DNA from: Ga0077560 sp046330435
GTDB lineage: Bacteria; Actinomycetota; Thermoleophilia; Miltoncostaeales; Miltoncostaeaceae
Direction of reading: 5' to 3'
Length of the DNA: 64,000 nt
NCBI GenBank assembly: GCA_046330435.1
Contig: JAXLST010000017.1
Span: forward strand, 66,134 to 130,133
A model generated the notes under the pieces. That model was not told the origin of the DNA. It saw only the letters and a list, made by a program, of their open reading frames with translations, and did no database searches. The translations under genes and the position numbers were made by a program. Positions 1-8,595 of the stretch are shown here, one piece after another (position 1 is the first letter of the stretch; each line of letters opens with the position of its first letter).

Positions 1-129
1 GTTGGCGATCTGGTCGTCCACGGGCGTGCCGAGGAAGATGATCCGCTCGTTGAGCAGACGCGAGTAGATGTCGAACGAGCGCTCGCCGCGCGAGGTCTGC
101 TCGATGACCATGGGGATGAGCGGGCTCAT
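1..129 (-). CDS. clpP: ClpP protease subunit, N-terminal part (runs off window)
   Basis: The 43 visible residues begin MSPLIPMVIEQ and continue through TSRGERSFDIYSRLL, ERIIFLGTPVDD and QIAN. This is the classic ClpP N-terminus (handle and first strand). ClpP is the serine peptidase chamber of the cytoplasmic ClpXP/ClpAP proteases. The ATG lies 15 bp after the stop of the trigger factor gene on the same strand, the conserved tig-clpP(-clpX) order, so the two are probably co-transcribed. The catalytic Ser/His/Asp lie outside the window. Confidence 0.95.
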   Translation of the reverse strand, partial: MSPLIPMVIEQTSRGERSFDIYSRLLNERIIFLGTPVDDQIAN

Positions 130-144
130 CTGCGCGGCCTCCTC

Positions 145-1560
145 TTAGTCCTTGGAATCCTCGGGCGTGGAGGGATTCGACTCCCCCTCACCCGACTCCT
201 CGCCGGAATCGGCGGCCGGGGCATCGGCCTCGGCGGGCTGCTCCTGCTCCTGCTCCTCCTCGACCAGCGCGACCGGGACGGCGGACTCCACGAGTGCCTC
301 CACCGCGCGCTGCAGCCGCATGTCCTCGCGGAGGCGCTCGAAGGCGCCCTCCTTGCGGACCTCGGCGAGGAGCTGGTCCGCGTCGCGACCCATCCGCTCC
401 GCGTCCTCACGCACCTGCGTCTCGACGTCCTCGTCGGAGACCTCGACGCCATCGGCCTCGATGACGGCCTCCACCACCAGCTCGCGCTTGACGGCCATCT
501 CCGCGTCGGGGCGGAGCTGGTCGACGGCCTGGTCGAGGGTGCGGCCCGTGGCGGAGAGATACGCCTCGAAGCTCACGCCCTGCGGCAGGGACTGGGCGGT
601 CTGGTTGAGGATCGTGTTGATCCGCCGGAGGACCATGACCTCCGGCACGTCGACCGTGGCGTTCTCGACCACCGCGTCGATGACGCGGCGCCGGAACATC
701 TCGTCCACCTGGGCCTGGGCGGCCTTGGTGGCGCGGTCGAGGATGTCGGCCTTGAGCTCGTCGATGGTGTCGAACTCGGAGACCTCGGCGGCCAGGTCGT
801 CGTCGAGCTCGGGCAGGACGCGCTCCTGCACCTGCTTGATCGTGACCGTGTACTCCATGGTGCGGCCGCGCAGCTCGGGCCGGTTGTCGTCGTCGGCGTA
901 CGTCACCTCGTGGGTGGCGGTCTCGCCGGCCGACAGGCCCTCGAGCTTCTCGTCGAACCCGGCCATGAGGCGCTGCGCGCCCAGCTCGACCAGGTAGTCG
1001 CGGGCGGAGGCGGACTTCATCCGCTTGCCGCCGATCGATCCGTCGAAGTCGATGACGATGAAGTCGCCGCTCTTCGCCGGGCGCTCGACGGGCTCCAGGC
1101 GCGACGCGCGCAGCTGGAGGCGCTCGAGCTCCTGCTCGACGATCCCCTCGGGGACCTCCACCTCGCCCTTGCCGACCTCGAGGCCCTTGTAGGCGCCGAG
1201 GGTGGCCTTGGGACGGGTGCGGACCGTGGCGCGGAACACCAGGTCCTCGCCCTGCTCGGGGACCTCGGTGAGGTCCAGGTCCGGCTCGTCGATGGGACGG
1301 ATGCCGGACACCTCGACGGCACGGTCGTACCAGTCGCCGATCGAGGACTTCAGCGTCTCGTTGAGGACGGTCTCCCGTCCGTACCGCTGGACGACGATGT
1401 GGGGCGGGACCTTGCCCGGCCGGAAGCCGGGGATCCGGACATCCTTGGCCATCTGGGAGAGGGTCCGCCCGAACGCCTCCTCGACCTCGTCACCGGGGAC
1501 GGTGACGTCGAGTTGGGCGCGGTCGTCGTCGAGTGTCGTTATCGCAGCGCTTACAGGCAT
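145..1560 (-). CDS. tig: Trigger factor, ribosome-associated chaperone
   Basis: This 471-residue protein matches trigger factor in length and order of parts. The ribosome-binding domain carries the signature GFRPGKVP at about residues 45-52. A central FKBP-type peptidyl-prolyl isomerase region follows (GDFIVIDFDGS...), then the long helical C-terminal domain and an acidic Glu/Ser/Pro tail. Trigger factor binds nascent chains at the ribosome exit tunnel. The open frame extends upstream through the tRNA genes, so the start is set at the ATG giving MPVSAAITTLDDD, which lies just 3' of tRNA-Leu. clpP follows 15 bp downstream. Confidence 0.96.
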   Translation of the reverse strand: MPVSAAITTLDDDRAQLDVTVPGDEVEEAFGRTLSQMAKDVRIPGFRPGKVPPHIVVQRYGRETVLNETLKSSIGDWYDRAVEVSGIRPIDEPDLDLTEVPEQGEDLVFRATVRTRPKATLGAYKGLEVGKGEVEVPEGIVEQELERLQLRASRLEPVERPAKSGDFIVIDFDGSIGGKRMKSASARDYLVELGAQRLMAGFDEKLEGLSAGETATHEVTYADDDNRPELRGRTMEYTVTIKQVQERVLPELDDDLAAEVSEFDTIDELKADILDRATKAAQAQVDEMFRRRVIDAVVENATVDVPEVMVLRRINTILNQTAQSLPQGVSFEAYLSATGRTLDQAVDQLRPDAEMAVKRELVVEAVIEADGVEVSDEDVETQVREDAERMGRDADQLLAEVRKEGAFERLREDMRLQRAVEALVESAVPVALVEEEQEQEQPAEADAPAADSGEESGEGESNPSTPEDSKD

Positions 1561-1566
1561 GCTGAT

Positions 1567-1650
1567 GCGGGTGAGAGGATTCGAACCTCCACGGGGTTGT
1601 GCCCCACTAGGACCTAAACCTAGCGCGTCTACCGGTTCCGCCACACCCGC
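1567..1650 (-). tRNA. tRNA-Leu (anticodon UAG)
   Basis: The 84-nt class II tRNA has a perfect 7-bp acceptor stem (GCGGGTG/CACCCGC). Its anticodon stem CTAGG/CCTAG encloses the loop TTTAGGT, giving anticodon UAG. A variable arm precedes GGTTCGAATCC in the T loop. CCA is not encoded. It lies between tRNA-His and tig on the same strand. Confidence 0.95.
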
Positions 1651-1671
1651 CCAGGAGGGCGGCCGGAGGAG

Positions 1672-1745
1672 GGTGAACGATGGGACTCGAACCCACGACC
1701 GCCTGGACCACAACCAGGAGCTCTACCAACTGAGCTACGTTCACC
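1672..1745 (-). tRNA. tRNA-His (anticodon GUG)
   Basis: The acceptor stem is GTGAACG/CGTTCAC, with an encoded extra G at -1 opposite discriminator C73, the identity pair of tRNA-His. The anticodon stem CCTGG/CCAGG encloses TTGTGGT, giving GUG. The T-loop is GGTTCGAGTCC. It sits 21 bp upstream of tRNA-Leu, so a shared transcript is likely. Confidence 0.95.
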
Positions 1746-1842
1746 GCGACCCGGGGGTCGCCCGGACGGCGGGAGGATAGCGCACCGCCCGCGGCCGGAG
1801 CGCGACCATCTGGCAAGTCGCGTTGCGGATCGGGGGCAGGTG

Positions 1843-2190
1843 ATGGGGCACGTGCGTCGCAGGGCGGGGTCCGGCTGGGAGGGCGTCGCCCCGAAGGCCT
1901 ACGGGAACGGCGCGGAGCGCCATGTCCTGGCCGGCGCGGCGGACGGGGCCACCCAGGTGGAGCTGCGCGTGTTCCGCATCCCGGCGGGCGGTGCCTCGGC
2001 CCTGGAGTCCCACGCGCACGAGCACGCGATCCTGGTGCTGGAGGGCCGTGCCCGGGTGCTGCTGGGCGGCGCCGAGCACGAGGTGGGCCCCGGGGACCAC
2101 GTGTTCGTGGGCGCCTGGGAGGAGCACCGGCTCACCGCCTCGGGGGACGAGCCCCTGGTGTTCGCCTGCACCGCCCCGGTGGACCGCTAG
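1843..2190 (+). CDS. Small single-domain cupin protein
   Basis: This 115-residue single cupin fold contains the two metal-site motifs. The first is SHAHEHAILVLEG (His-x-His-x-His, then Gly) and the second is PGDHVFVGAWEEHRL. Such proteins bind a divalent metal and act as small oxygenases, isomerases or sensors, and the substrate cannot be read from sequence. A GGGGGCAGG stretch lies just before ATG 1843. A GTG at 1840 in the same frame is the alternative start. It converges with the alcohol dehydrogenase gene, with no space between the two stop codons. Confidence 0.8.
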   Translation: MGHVRRRAGSGWEGVAPKAYGNGAERHVLAGAADGATQVELRVFRIPAGGASALESHAHEHAILVLEGRARVLLGGAEHEVGPGDHVFVGAWEEHRLTASGDEPLVFACTAPVDR

Positions 2191-3195
2191 CTACCGGGCG
2201 ACGTCCACGACGACCTTGACCGCCTCGCCGGACCGGGCCAGCCGCAGGGCCTCCCCCGCCTCGGCGAGCGGCACCCGGTGGGTGACCATGGGCGCGGCGT
2301 CGACCGCGCCGGAGGCCAGCAGCTCCAGCGCCTCCCGCGTGTCGAACGGGCCGGCGGAGTAGGTGGAGGTGATCGACACCTCCCGGAACCAGACGGCCCC
2401 CAGGTCGACGGGCACGGGCGTGCCCGGCCTCGGTGGCGCGAACAGCTGCACGGTCCCGCCCGGCGCCGCCAGGCGCAGGCCCGCGTCGATGGCCGCCGCG
2501 GAGGTCGTGGTCACGAACACCACCTCGGCGCCGTCGCCGCCCAGGGCCTGTCGCGCCGCGTCCACGCCACCCGGCACGAGCGCCCCGGCGTCCCGCGCCA
2601 TGGCGGCCCGGTGCTCCTGCGGCTCCACCGCCACCACCGCGGGAGCCCCCAGGGCACGGGCGGCCATGATCTCCAGCAGCCCCATGGAACCGGCGCCCAC
2701 CACCGCCACACGGGTGCCCGGCCCCACGCCGGCGGCCCGCTGCCCCCGAAGGATGCAGCCCAGCGGCTCGATGAACGTGGCGGTGACGTCGTCCATCCCC
2801 TCCGGCACCGCGAGGACGTCCAGGCGCGCGTTCTCGGCGGGCACGCGGATGAGCTCGGCGAGCCCGCCCGGGTCGATCCGGGTCGCGCGGAAGGTGTCGC
2901 AGAGGGTGTGGAGCCCCGCGCGGCAGCGGGCGCACGTCATGCACGGCACGTGGTGGTGCACGAACACGCGGTCGCCGGGGGCGAACGGCGCGCCCTCCCC
3001 CGCCGCCTCCACCACCCCGACGGGCTCGTGGCCCAGCACCAGGGGGGCGCGTGGATCCTGGTACCAGGTCATGAGGTCCGAGCCGCAGATCCCGCAGGCG
3101 GCGACCCGCACCAGGAGCTCGCCGGGCCCGATGGCGGGCACGGGCAGCTCGACGATCTCGACCCGCCCCTCCCCGTGGTACATCGCCGCGCGCAC
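2191..3195 (-). CDS. Zinc-dependent alcohol dehydrogenase (threonine/sorbitol dehydrogenase type)
   Basis: This is a medium-chain dehydrogenase/reductase of about 334 residues. The catalytic zinc Cys is in CGICGSDL, followed by GHEPVGVV. The structural zinc set is the CMTCARCRAGLHTLC cluster, and the Rossmann nucleotide motif is VVGAGSMG. The enzyme oxidises a polyol or alcohol with NAD(P)+. The start is placed at GTG 3195 because it gives the usual N-terminus M-RAAMYHGEG. The frame continues further upstream without support. It is divergent from a TetR gene whose GTG lies 60 bp away, a likely regulator. The substrate is unknown. Confidence 0.85.
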   Translation of the reverse strand: MRAAMYHGEGRVEIVELPVPAIGPGELLVRVAACGICGSDLMTWYQDPRAPLVLGHEPVGVVEAAGEGAPFAPGDRVFVHHHVPCMTCARCRAGLHTLCDTFRATRIDPGGLAELIRVPAENARLDVLAVPEGMDDVTATFIEPLGCILRGQRAAGVGPGTRVAVVGAGSMGLLEIMAARALGAPAVVAVEPQEHRAAMARDAGALVPGGVDAARQALGGDGAEVVFVTTTSAAAIDAGLRLAAPGGTVQLFAPPRPGTPVPVDLGAVWFREVSITSTYSAGPFDTREALELLASGAVDAAPMVTHRVPLAEAGEALRLARSGEAVKVVVDVAR

Positions 3196-3255
3196 GGAGG
3201 GGTTTCTACACACCGTTGGCCAGAACCGTCCCAAACGTGCGATTCTGGGCGCACA

Positions 3256-3906
3256 GTGAAGGAACTCGGTCACCTGGGATTCGACGGACGCCCCATCCGC
3301 TCGGTCCGCCGTGACGCCTCCGCCAACCGGCGGAAGGCGGTGGAGGTCGCGCGGGCGCTGTTCGCCGAGCGCGGGCAGCTGGTGACCATGGAGGAGGTCG
3401 CCGCGGCGGCCGGCATCGGCAAGGGCACCCTCTACCGGGGCTTCCCGGGCCGGGCGCAGCTCGCGCAGGCGGTCCTGGACGACCTCTCACGGGAGCTCCA
3501 GGCGGAGCTGCTGGCCGGGATGGGCCTGGCCGAGGCCTGCCCGGTGGGTGTGCTGCGCGCGTTCCTGCGCCGCGCCTACGCGTTCCGCGTGCAGCACCTG
3601 GACCTGTTCCTGATGGCGCACGACGGGGACCGCGCGGAGATCCGGAACTCGCCGGCGTACCTGTGGGAGCGCCAGGCGGTGGCGGGGCTGCTGCGGCACG
3701 CCGCCAACCGGGGCCTCTCGGACCCCGCCGACCCCGACCTGCTGCCCGACGCGGTCATGGCCCTGCTGGACCCCGACCTCATCCGGCACCACCGCGACGT
3801 GCTCGCGGTGAGCGCGGACCGCGGGGCGGACGCCCTGGTGGACATGGTCTTCGGCGCCGCCCGCATCGGCGGCATGGGGCCCACCGGAGGGATCTCCCGC
3901 AACTGA
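3256..3906 (+). CDS. TetR-family transcriptional regulator
   Basis: The 216-residue protein has an N-terminal TetR helix-turn-helix (about residues 20-65), visible as VTMEEVAAAAGIGKGTLYRGFPGR, followed by a helical ligand domain. TetR proteins usually repress a neighbouring gene and release DNA on ligand binding. The divergent zinc alcohol dehydrogenase is the obvious candidate, with only about 60 bp between the two starts. The GTG at 3256 gives MKELGHLGFDGRP. The ligand is not predictable. Confidence 0.85.
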   Translation: MKELGHLGFDGRPIRSVRRDASANRRKAVEVARALFAERGQLVTMEEVAAAAGIGKGTLYRGFPGRAQLAQAVLDDLSRELQAELLAGMGLAEACPVGVLRAFLRRAYAFRVQHLDLFLMAHDGDRAEIRNSPAYLWERQAVAGLLRHAANRGLSDPADPDLLPDAVMALLDPDLIRHHRDVLAVSADRGADALVDMVFGAARIGGMGPTGGISRN

Positions 3907-3912
3907 TCCCGA

Positions 3913-3974
3913 TTGCGGGATGGCCCCGGGCGCAATAACGTCCGGTCCTCGTCAGAGACTGTCCAGGGTTTGCC
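3913..3974 (+). promoter_or_regulatory. Promoter and CarH-like direct repeat before the B12/MerR regulator
   Basis: A sigma-70-like promoter TTGCGG (3913-3918) - 17 bp - TAACGT (3936-3941) precedes the regulator gene. Just downstream is CTGTCCAGGGTTTGCC (3959-3974), in which TGTC at 3960 and TGCC at 3971 lie 11 bp apart. The core TGTCCAGGGTTTG recurs at 8303-8315 near the photolyase. This suggests autoregulation, which is an inference. Confidence 0.5.
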
Positions 3975-3979
3975 CCGGG

Positions 3980-4912
3980 ATGGCGCACGAGCAGCGGGAG
4001 ACGCAGATCAACCCGACCGAGCAGGGCTACGTCCGCATCGGTGAGCTCAGCCGGCGTGTCGGCGTGAGTCACGACACCCTCCGCGCATGGGAGCGCCGCT
4101 ACGGGCTGCTCAAGCCGGAGCGCACCGCGGGCGGCTTCCGGCTCTACACCCCCGCCGACGAGATGCGCATCGCGGAGATGCTACAGCTGCTCAAGCGAGA
4201 GCTCGCGCCGGCAAGGAGCCGCGCGCGGTCGCTCGCCGCCGTCGAGACCACCACCCCGGCGCCCACGGTCGGCGACCCATCACGGCGCTGCGCGACGCTG
4301 AAGCTTCGACCAGGCGACGGCACGCAGGCTCTGGACTACCTCTTCGCCCAGTACGAGCTCGACGTGCTGGTCACGCACTTCCTGCTGCCGTACCTGCGGG
4401 ACCTCGGCGAGCGCTGGGCCGACGGCGTCACGGTGGCACAGGAGCACTTCGCCAGCACCGTCCTGCGCTCGCGGCTGCTGAGCCTCGCCCGGGACTGGGA
4501 CGAGGGCGACGGCCCGCGGGCCCTGCTCGCGTGCCCCGCCGGGGAGCTGCACGACATCCCGCTCATCTGCCTGGGCCTGGCGCTCCACGGGCGCGGCTGG
4601 CGGGTCACGCTGCTGGGCAGCGACACGCCGACCGTCGACACGGTCGTGGAGACCGCCGTCGCCCTGCGGCCCGACGCCTGCGTGGTCTCCGCGGTCTTCA
4701 CCGAGCACTTCGAGGCCGAGCTCGACGGCCTGCGCACGCTGGCCGCCACCACCAACGTCACCATCGCCGGGCCCGGCGCCAACCAGGGCATCGCCGAGGC
4801 CGTGGGCTGCGCGGTGGAGCCCGGGGACCCGGTCACGGTCGCCCGGCGCCTCACCGAGGCGCGCAGGACCACGGCCTGGGTCCCGTCCGGCTCCGGTCCG
4901 GCCGGCGAGCAG
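3980..4912 (+). CDS. MerR-type regulator with cobalamin-binding domain (CarH/LitR-like photoreceptor), indel-damaged
   Basis: The N-terminus is a MerR winged helix (VRIGELSRRVGVSHDTLRAW, then ERRYGLLKPERT). A helical cap contains W-x8-EH (WADGVTVAQEHF) and a B12-binding Rossmann domain with ELHDIP as the base-off His motif. CarH/LitR proteins carry W-x9-EH, bind adenosylcobalamin, repress in the dark and release DNA in light. Here the spacing is one residue short. The linker (4210-4330) reads as nonsense for a stretch and then returns to frame, so two or more compensating indels are likely. The frame stays open to 5614 across nhaA, so the 3' end is approximate, set where similarity ends. The photolyase downstream fits light control. 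Confidence 0.75.
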
Positions 4913-6120
4913 CAGGATCGCGGCGCCGGGCGCGGCGGCCAGCGAGGCGGCGACGATGCCCACCGCGGGCCTCGTCCGCGGCAGGTCGCCGAAGGCGAGG
5001 CTGGAGACGAACACCGACACGGTGAACCCGATGCCCGCGAGGCCCGCGACGCCCGCGACGTGCGGCCGGATCCCGGCAGGCAGGTCGCCCAGGCCCAGCC
5101 GCACCGCCACCAGGTCCCGAGCGTGACGCCGGCGAGCTTGCCGCCCACCAGCCCCAGCACGACGCCGAGCGTCACGGGGCTGTCGGCCGCCGCCCGCGGC
5201 GCGTCCCCGTCGAGCGGCACGCCGGCCCAGGCCAGGGCGAACAGCAGGGCGACGAACGCCGAGCAGGGGTGCATCACGGCCTCCAGCCGCTCGGCGAGCG
5301 GCACGGCCTGCCGGCGAGGTCGTCCATGCGCCGCCACCCGTACAGGGCCTCGCCCCGCGACGGCCCGGTCCAGGTCCTCCGCGACCCGGCACGCGCCGGC
5401 GGCCTCCGCCGGGTCCGTCAAGGGCCGCACCGGCATGAGCAGGCCCAGGGCGACCCCCGCGATGGTGGGGCTCCGCCCGAGCGGACATGAACGCCCAGCC
5501 GCCAGCAGGGCGTACGGCACCACGAGCCGGACCCGCCAGGCGAGCATCACCCCCACCCCGGCGATGCAGCCCGCCACGGCCAGCAGGTACAGCGGCTCGA
5601 TGCCGCCCGAGTAGAAGACGGCGATCACGATGATCGCCCCGATGTCGTCGATCACGGCGATCGCCAGCAGGAACGCCCCGAGCGTGCGCGGCACCCGGCG
5701 GCTCATGAGCGACAGCACGCCCACGGCGAAGGCGATGTCGGTGGCCATGGGGATCCCCACCCGCCGGGCCGTCCCCGCCGGCGTTGAACGCCGTGTAGAC
5801 CAGCGCCGGCACCGCCATCCCCCCGAGGGCCGCGAAGAACGGCACCCGCGCGACGCGGCGGTCGGCGAGCTCGCCGATCGTGAGCTCCCGCTTGATCTCG
5901 AGGCCCGACGAAGAAGAACACGGCCATGAGGCCGTCCTTAGCGAGCTTCTGCAGGGTCGTGCGCCGACCAGTCGCCCACCCCGGATGTCGATCCCGGTGC
6001 CCACAGGTCGGCGTAGCTGGAGGCGTGCAGGTTCGCCCACAGCAGCGCCGCGGCGGCGGCCGCGGCCAGCACGAGGCCGCTGGCGGACTCGGTGTGGAGG
6101 AACTGCTGCACCGGCTCCAT
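4851..6120 (-). pseudogene. nhaA: NhaA-type Na+/H+ antiporter, broken by several frameshifts
   Basis: NhaA pieces appear in order in different minus-strand frames. They are MEPVQQFLHTESASGLVLA (start 6120), then VGLEIKRELTIGEL-like text, PMATDIAFAVGVLSLMSRRVP, IDDIGAIIVIAVFYSGGI, VTLGVVLGLVGGKLAGV, and IGFTVSVFVSSLAFGDL. NhaA exchanges sodium for protons across the inner membrane. The TDIAFA and IDDIGA motifs hold the family's essential aspartates and are intact. At least three frame changes are needed. The 3' end is uncertain; a TGA at 4851 is the nearest plausible stop, overlapping the 3' end of the convergent regulator. Indel errors are as likely as true decay. Confidence 0.75.
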
Positions 6121-6252
6121 GAGCCGCCGGGCGCGGGCCGGCGGCGAGGATGCGGGGGCAGGGCGTCCACTCGGGGCGATGGTACCCGCCGCTCCCCCTT
6201 TTCAATCCGTGCCCGCCGGGACACTGGCCCTTCCCTGTAACCCGCCCCCGCA

Positions 6253-7639
6253 ATCGTCTGGTTCCGCCGCGATCTGCGGCTCGCCGACAACCCCGCCCTG
6301 CTCGACGCCGCCGAGGCCAGCCCCGTGGTGTGCCTGTGGGTCGCCGACCCCGTCATCCTGGGCCGCCGCCACCGCCGCCCCCGCGCGGCTGCGGTTCCTG
6401 CGCGCCGGCCTGGAGGCCCTCGACGCGGCGCTGCGCGAGCGGGGATCCCGCCTGGTCGTGCGCAACGGGGACCCGGAGGACGTGGTCCCCGCCGTCGCCG
6501 CCGAGTGCGGCGCCGGCACCGTGCGGTGGGCGCGCGAGGTCTCGCCGCTGGGGCGGGCGCGCGACGTCCGTGTGGCCGCCGCCCTGGAGCGGGCCGGCGT
6601 GGCGGGCGTCGAATGCCCGGGGGACATGGTCGCCTCCCCGGAGGACCTGCCCGGCTCCTCCGGGGAGGGCTACCTGGTGTTCACGCCGTTCAGCCGCGTG
6701 TGGATGGAGTCACCGCTGCCGGCGCACCGCCCGGCGCCGGAGCGCATCGACGGGCCGGAGCTCCCGTCCGACGGCCTGGGCGCCCTGCCGGACGGCGAGC
6801 CGCTCATCCCCGCCGGACCCGACGCCGCCCGGGAGGTCCTCGTCGACTTCATCCGCCGTGGGGCCGCGGACCGCTACGGCGACGGCCGCAACGCGGTCGC
6901 CCACCCCGGGACGTCACGGCTGTCGGCCTACCTGCGGTTCGGGATGGTCACCGGCGCCCAGATCGGCCGCGCGCTGGGCCTGCCGGGCGAGATCTCCCGG
7001 GGGCGCATGGCGTTCTGGCGGCAGGTCTGCTGGCGCGAGTTCTACCACCACCATCTGTACCGGCACCCCGAGGTGGCGCGCATGGCGCTGCAGCCCAAGC
7101 TGCGGGACGTGCGCTGGGACCACGACCCGGTGCTGCTGGAGGCCTGGCGCGCGGGCCGCACCGGCTACCCCTTCGTGGACGCCGGGATGCGGCAGCTGGC
7201 CGCCGAGGGCTGGGTGCACAACCGGGCGCGCATGGTGGTGGCCTCGTTCCTGGTGAAGGACCTGCTCATCGACTGGCGTGTCGGCGAGACCGTGTTCATG
7301 CAGGGACTCCTGGACGGCGACCCGGCGAACAACAACGGCGGCTGGCAGTGGACCGCCGGGACCGGGACCGATGCGGCCCCCTACTTCCGGGTCTTCAACC
7401 CCGTCCTGCAGGGCAAGAAGTTCGACCCGGACGGCGCCTACGTGCGGCGGTGGGTCCCGGAGTTGCGGGACGTGCCGGACGAGCGCGTCCACGAGCCGTG
7501 GCGCATGACCGAGGAGCAGCAGCGCGCCGCCGGCTGCGTGCTGGGACGCGACTACCCGCATCGCGTGGTGGACCACGCCGAGCGGCGGGAGGCGGTGCTG
7601 GAGCGTTACCGGGAGGCCGGGGGGACGGCCTCCCGGTAA
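6253..7639 (+). CDS. phr: Deoxyribodipyrimidine photolyase, frameshifted near the N-terminus
   Basis: Cryptochrome/photolyase family, about 460 residues when repaired. The N-terminal domain reads AIVWFRRDLRLADNPALL to WVADPVILGRR in one frame. From about 6390 it continues in another (ARLRFLRAGLEALDAAL), so one indel lies between about 6358 and 6392. The FAD domain is complete: GMVTGAQIG, FWRQVCWREFYHHHL, TGYPFVDAGMRQL, WVHNRARMVVASFLVKDL and DGDPANNNGGWQW. The enzyme uses light to split cyclobutane pyrimidine dimers. No start codon is found in frame after the TAA at 6238, so a second indel near the start is likely. It lies near a CarH-like regulator. Confidence 0.88.
7606..7639 (+). terminator. 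13-bp hairpin ending on the photolyase stop codon
   Basis: TTACCGGGAGGCC (7606-7618) pairs perfectly with GGCCTCCCGGTAA (7627-7639) around an 8-nt loop. The hairpin is made by the last codons of phr, and its final bases are the TAA stop. No T-tract follows, as is common in actinobacterial terminators. Confidence 0.6.
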
Positions 7640-7740
7640 CGGAACCTTGCGCGCCACCGGGCGTGCACGGCACAGCCCCGTGGCGCTCCAGACGGGCGAC
7701 GCCCGAGGGGGAGCGGGCGGCGACGTCCCGAGCCCTGCGC

Positions 7741-7770
7741 GCCACCGGGAGGAGGGGCCGTCCCGGTGGC
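7741..7770. terminator. 10-bp hairpin between convergent genes
   Basis: GCCACCGGGA (7741-7750) pairs with TCCCGGTGGC (7761-7770) around a 10-nt loop. It lies between the 3' ends of phr and the minus-strand Cys-cluster gene, a place for a bidirectional terminator. Apart from this and the preceding hairpin, 7640-7788 appears non-coding. Confidence 0.55.
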
Positions 7771-7788
7771 ACAAGATCGGCGGCGATT

Positions 7789-8220
7789 CTACGCCACGTA
7801 CAGCCCGCGGTGCGCGGGCGGGATCACGTCCTCGAGGTGCTTGTGGGACGGGCAGAACCGGGAGCCCCGCAGCGGCTCGCGGCCGCACGGCTTGCCCTTG
7901 CGGTTGATCGACGCGCACCGCAGCGCCGTGGCGCGGCCGGCGTCCGGGCCCACCTCGGCCTCGAGCCGCTCGAGGGCCGCCTGCACGTGGTCCTCGATGA
8001 TGCGGTAGGCCTGCAGCTGCTCCTGCAGCGGGAAGAGGAACCGCACCTGGGCGAACAGGTGCCGCGCGGGACGGGGGTACCGCCGCAGGTCGCGGGCGAT
8101 GCGCTCCACGGTCTGCTCGCAGGCCGCCAGGAGCAGCCGCTCGGACCGGCCGGGCTGGCGCGGGTCGGGGATGACGCTCGGCTTGAGCGCGCGGTACAGG
8201 TCACGACTGAGCTCGTACAC
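7789..8220 (-). CDS. Hypothetical protein with C-terminal Cys/His cluster
   Basis: The 143-residue protein starts at GTG 8220 (MYELSRDLYRALKPSV). It has a helical N-terminal two thirds and a C-terminal cluster CASINRKGKPCGRE...RFCPSHKH that could bind zinc through three Cys and one or two His. I do not recognise a named family. It converges with phr, and its upstream region carries three 11-bp TGTC repeats overlapping a TTGACA -35 on its strand. This suggests control by the CarH-like regulator, hence a light-response role. That link is inference. Confidence 0.75.
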   Translation of the reverse strand: MYELSRDLYRALKPSVIPDPRQPGRSERLLLAACEQTVERIARDLRRYPRPARHLFAQVRFLFPLQEQLQAYRIIEDHVQAALERLEAEVGPDAGRATALRCASINRKGKPCGREPLRGSRFCPSHKHLEDVIPPAHRGLYVA

Positions 8221-8291
8221 CTTCGCCTCCGGTCTGCGGCTGGCCGTCCTCCAGGGGACGCAGGTGCAGCGTCTCAGGTGGACCTCATGTG

Positions 8292-8330
8292 TGTCAAGAG
8301 CTTGTCCAGGGTTTGTCTGAACTCTGGTCA
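8292..8330. promoter_or_regulatory. Three to four 11-bp direct repeats (CarH-type operator candidate)
   Basis: TGTC occurs at 8292, 8303 and 8314 with exact 11-bp spacing, and a degenerate TGGT follows at 8325. The middle repeat TGTCCAGGGTTTG is shared with the region before the CarH-like gene. The first repeat lies inside the complement of TTGACA (8292-8297), a -35 box for the minus-strand gene ending at 7789. In Thermus CarH, 11-bp direct repeats overlapping the -35 are the known operator layout. Confidence 0.55.
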
Positions 8331-8504
8331 GCCCTCTGAGGTCTCGTTACCCCCCTCCCACGCCTCCGTAACGTCCAGCCTGCCGGGCTGCTCCTCGGCC
8401 AGGTTCCGGAAGCCCGCGAACGGACCCGCCGGGCCCGCGCCGGGCCAGCCGTCCGGGATCTCGCGTGCGATCCCCGTGGTCGCGACGGTCGGGTCGTCGC
8501 CCAT
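8328..8504 (-). CDS. Small hypothetical protein (58 aa)
   Basis: The ATG at 8504 is preceded by GGGAGGTGG at good spacing, a strong ribosome binding site. The product MGDDPTVATTGIAREIP... is acidic, Gly/Pro-rich and ends EAWEGGNETSEG. It has no membrane segment or known domain. It lies upstream of the CarH-like repeats and is transcribed toward them. The good RBS is the main support. Confidence 0.5.
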   Translation of the reverse strand: MGDDPTVATTGIAREIPDGWPGAGPAGPFAGFRNLAEEQPGRLDVTEAWEGGNETSEG

Positions 8505-8595
8505 GGTGCCCACCTCCCGCATAGGTGATCTGCGGGCGAGCGTGACACCCGTGCCCGGGCCGGTCAACGGGGCTTCCCCCGAACCGTGCGAACGG

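Noticed and set aside
145..1713. Trigger factor starting upstream at about 1713
   Set aside because: The longer frame would translate through tRNA-Leu and part of tRNA-His; the ATG at 1560 fits the family N-terminus.
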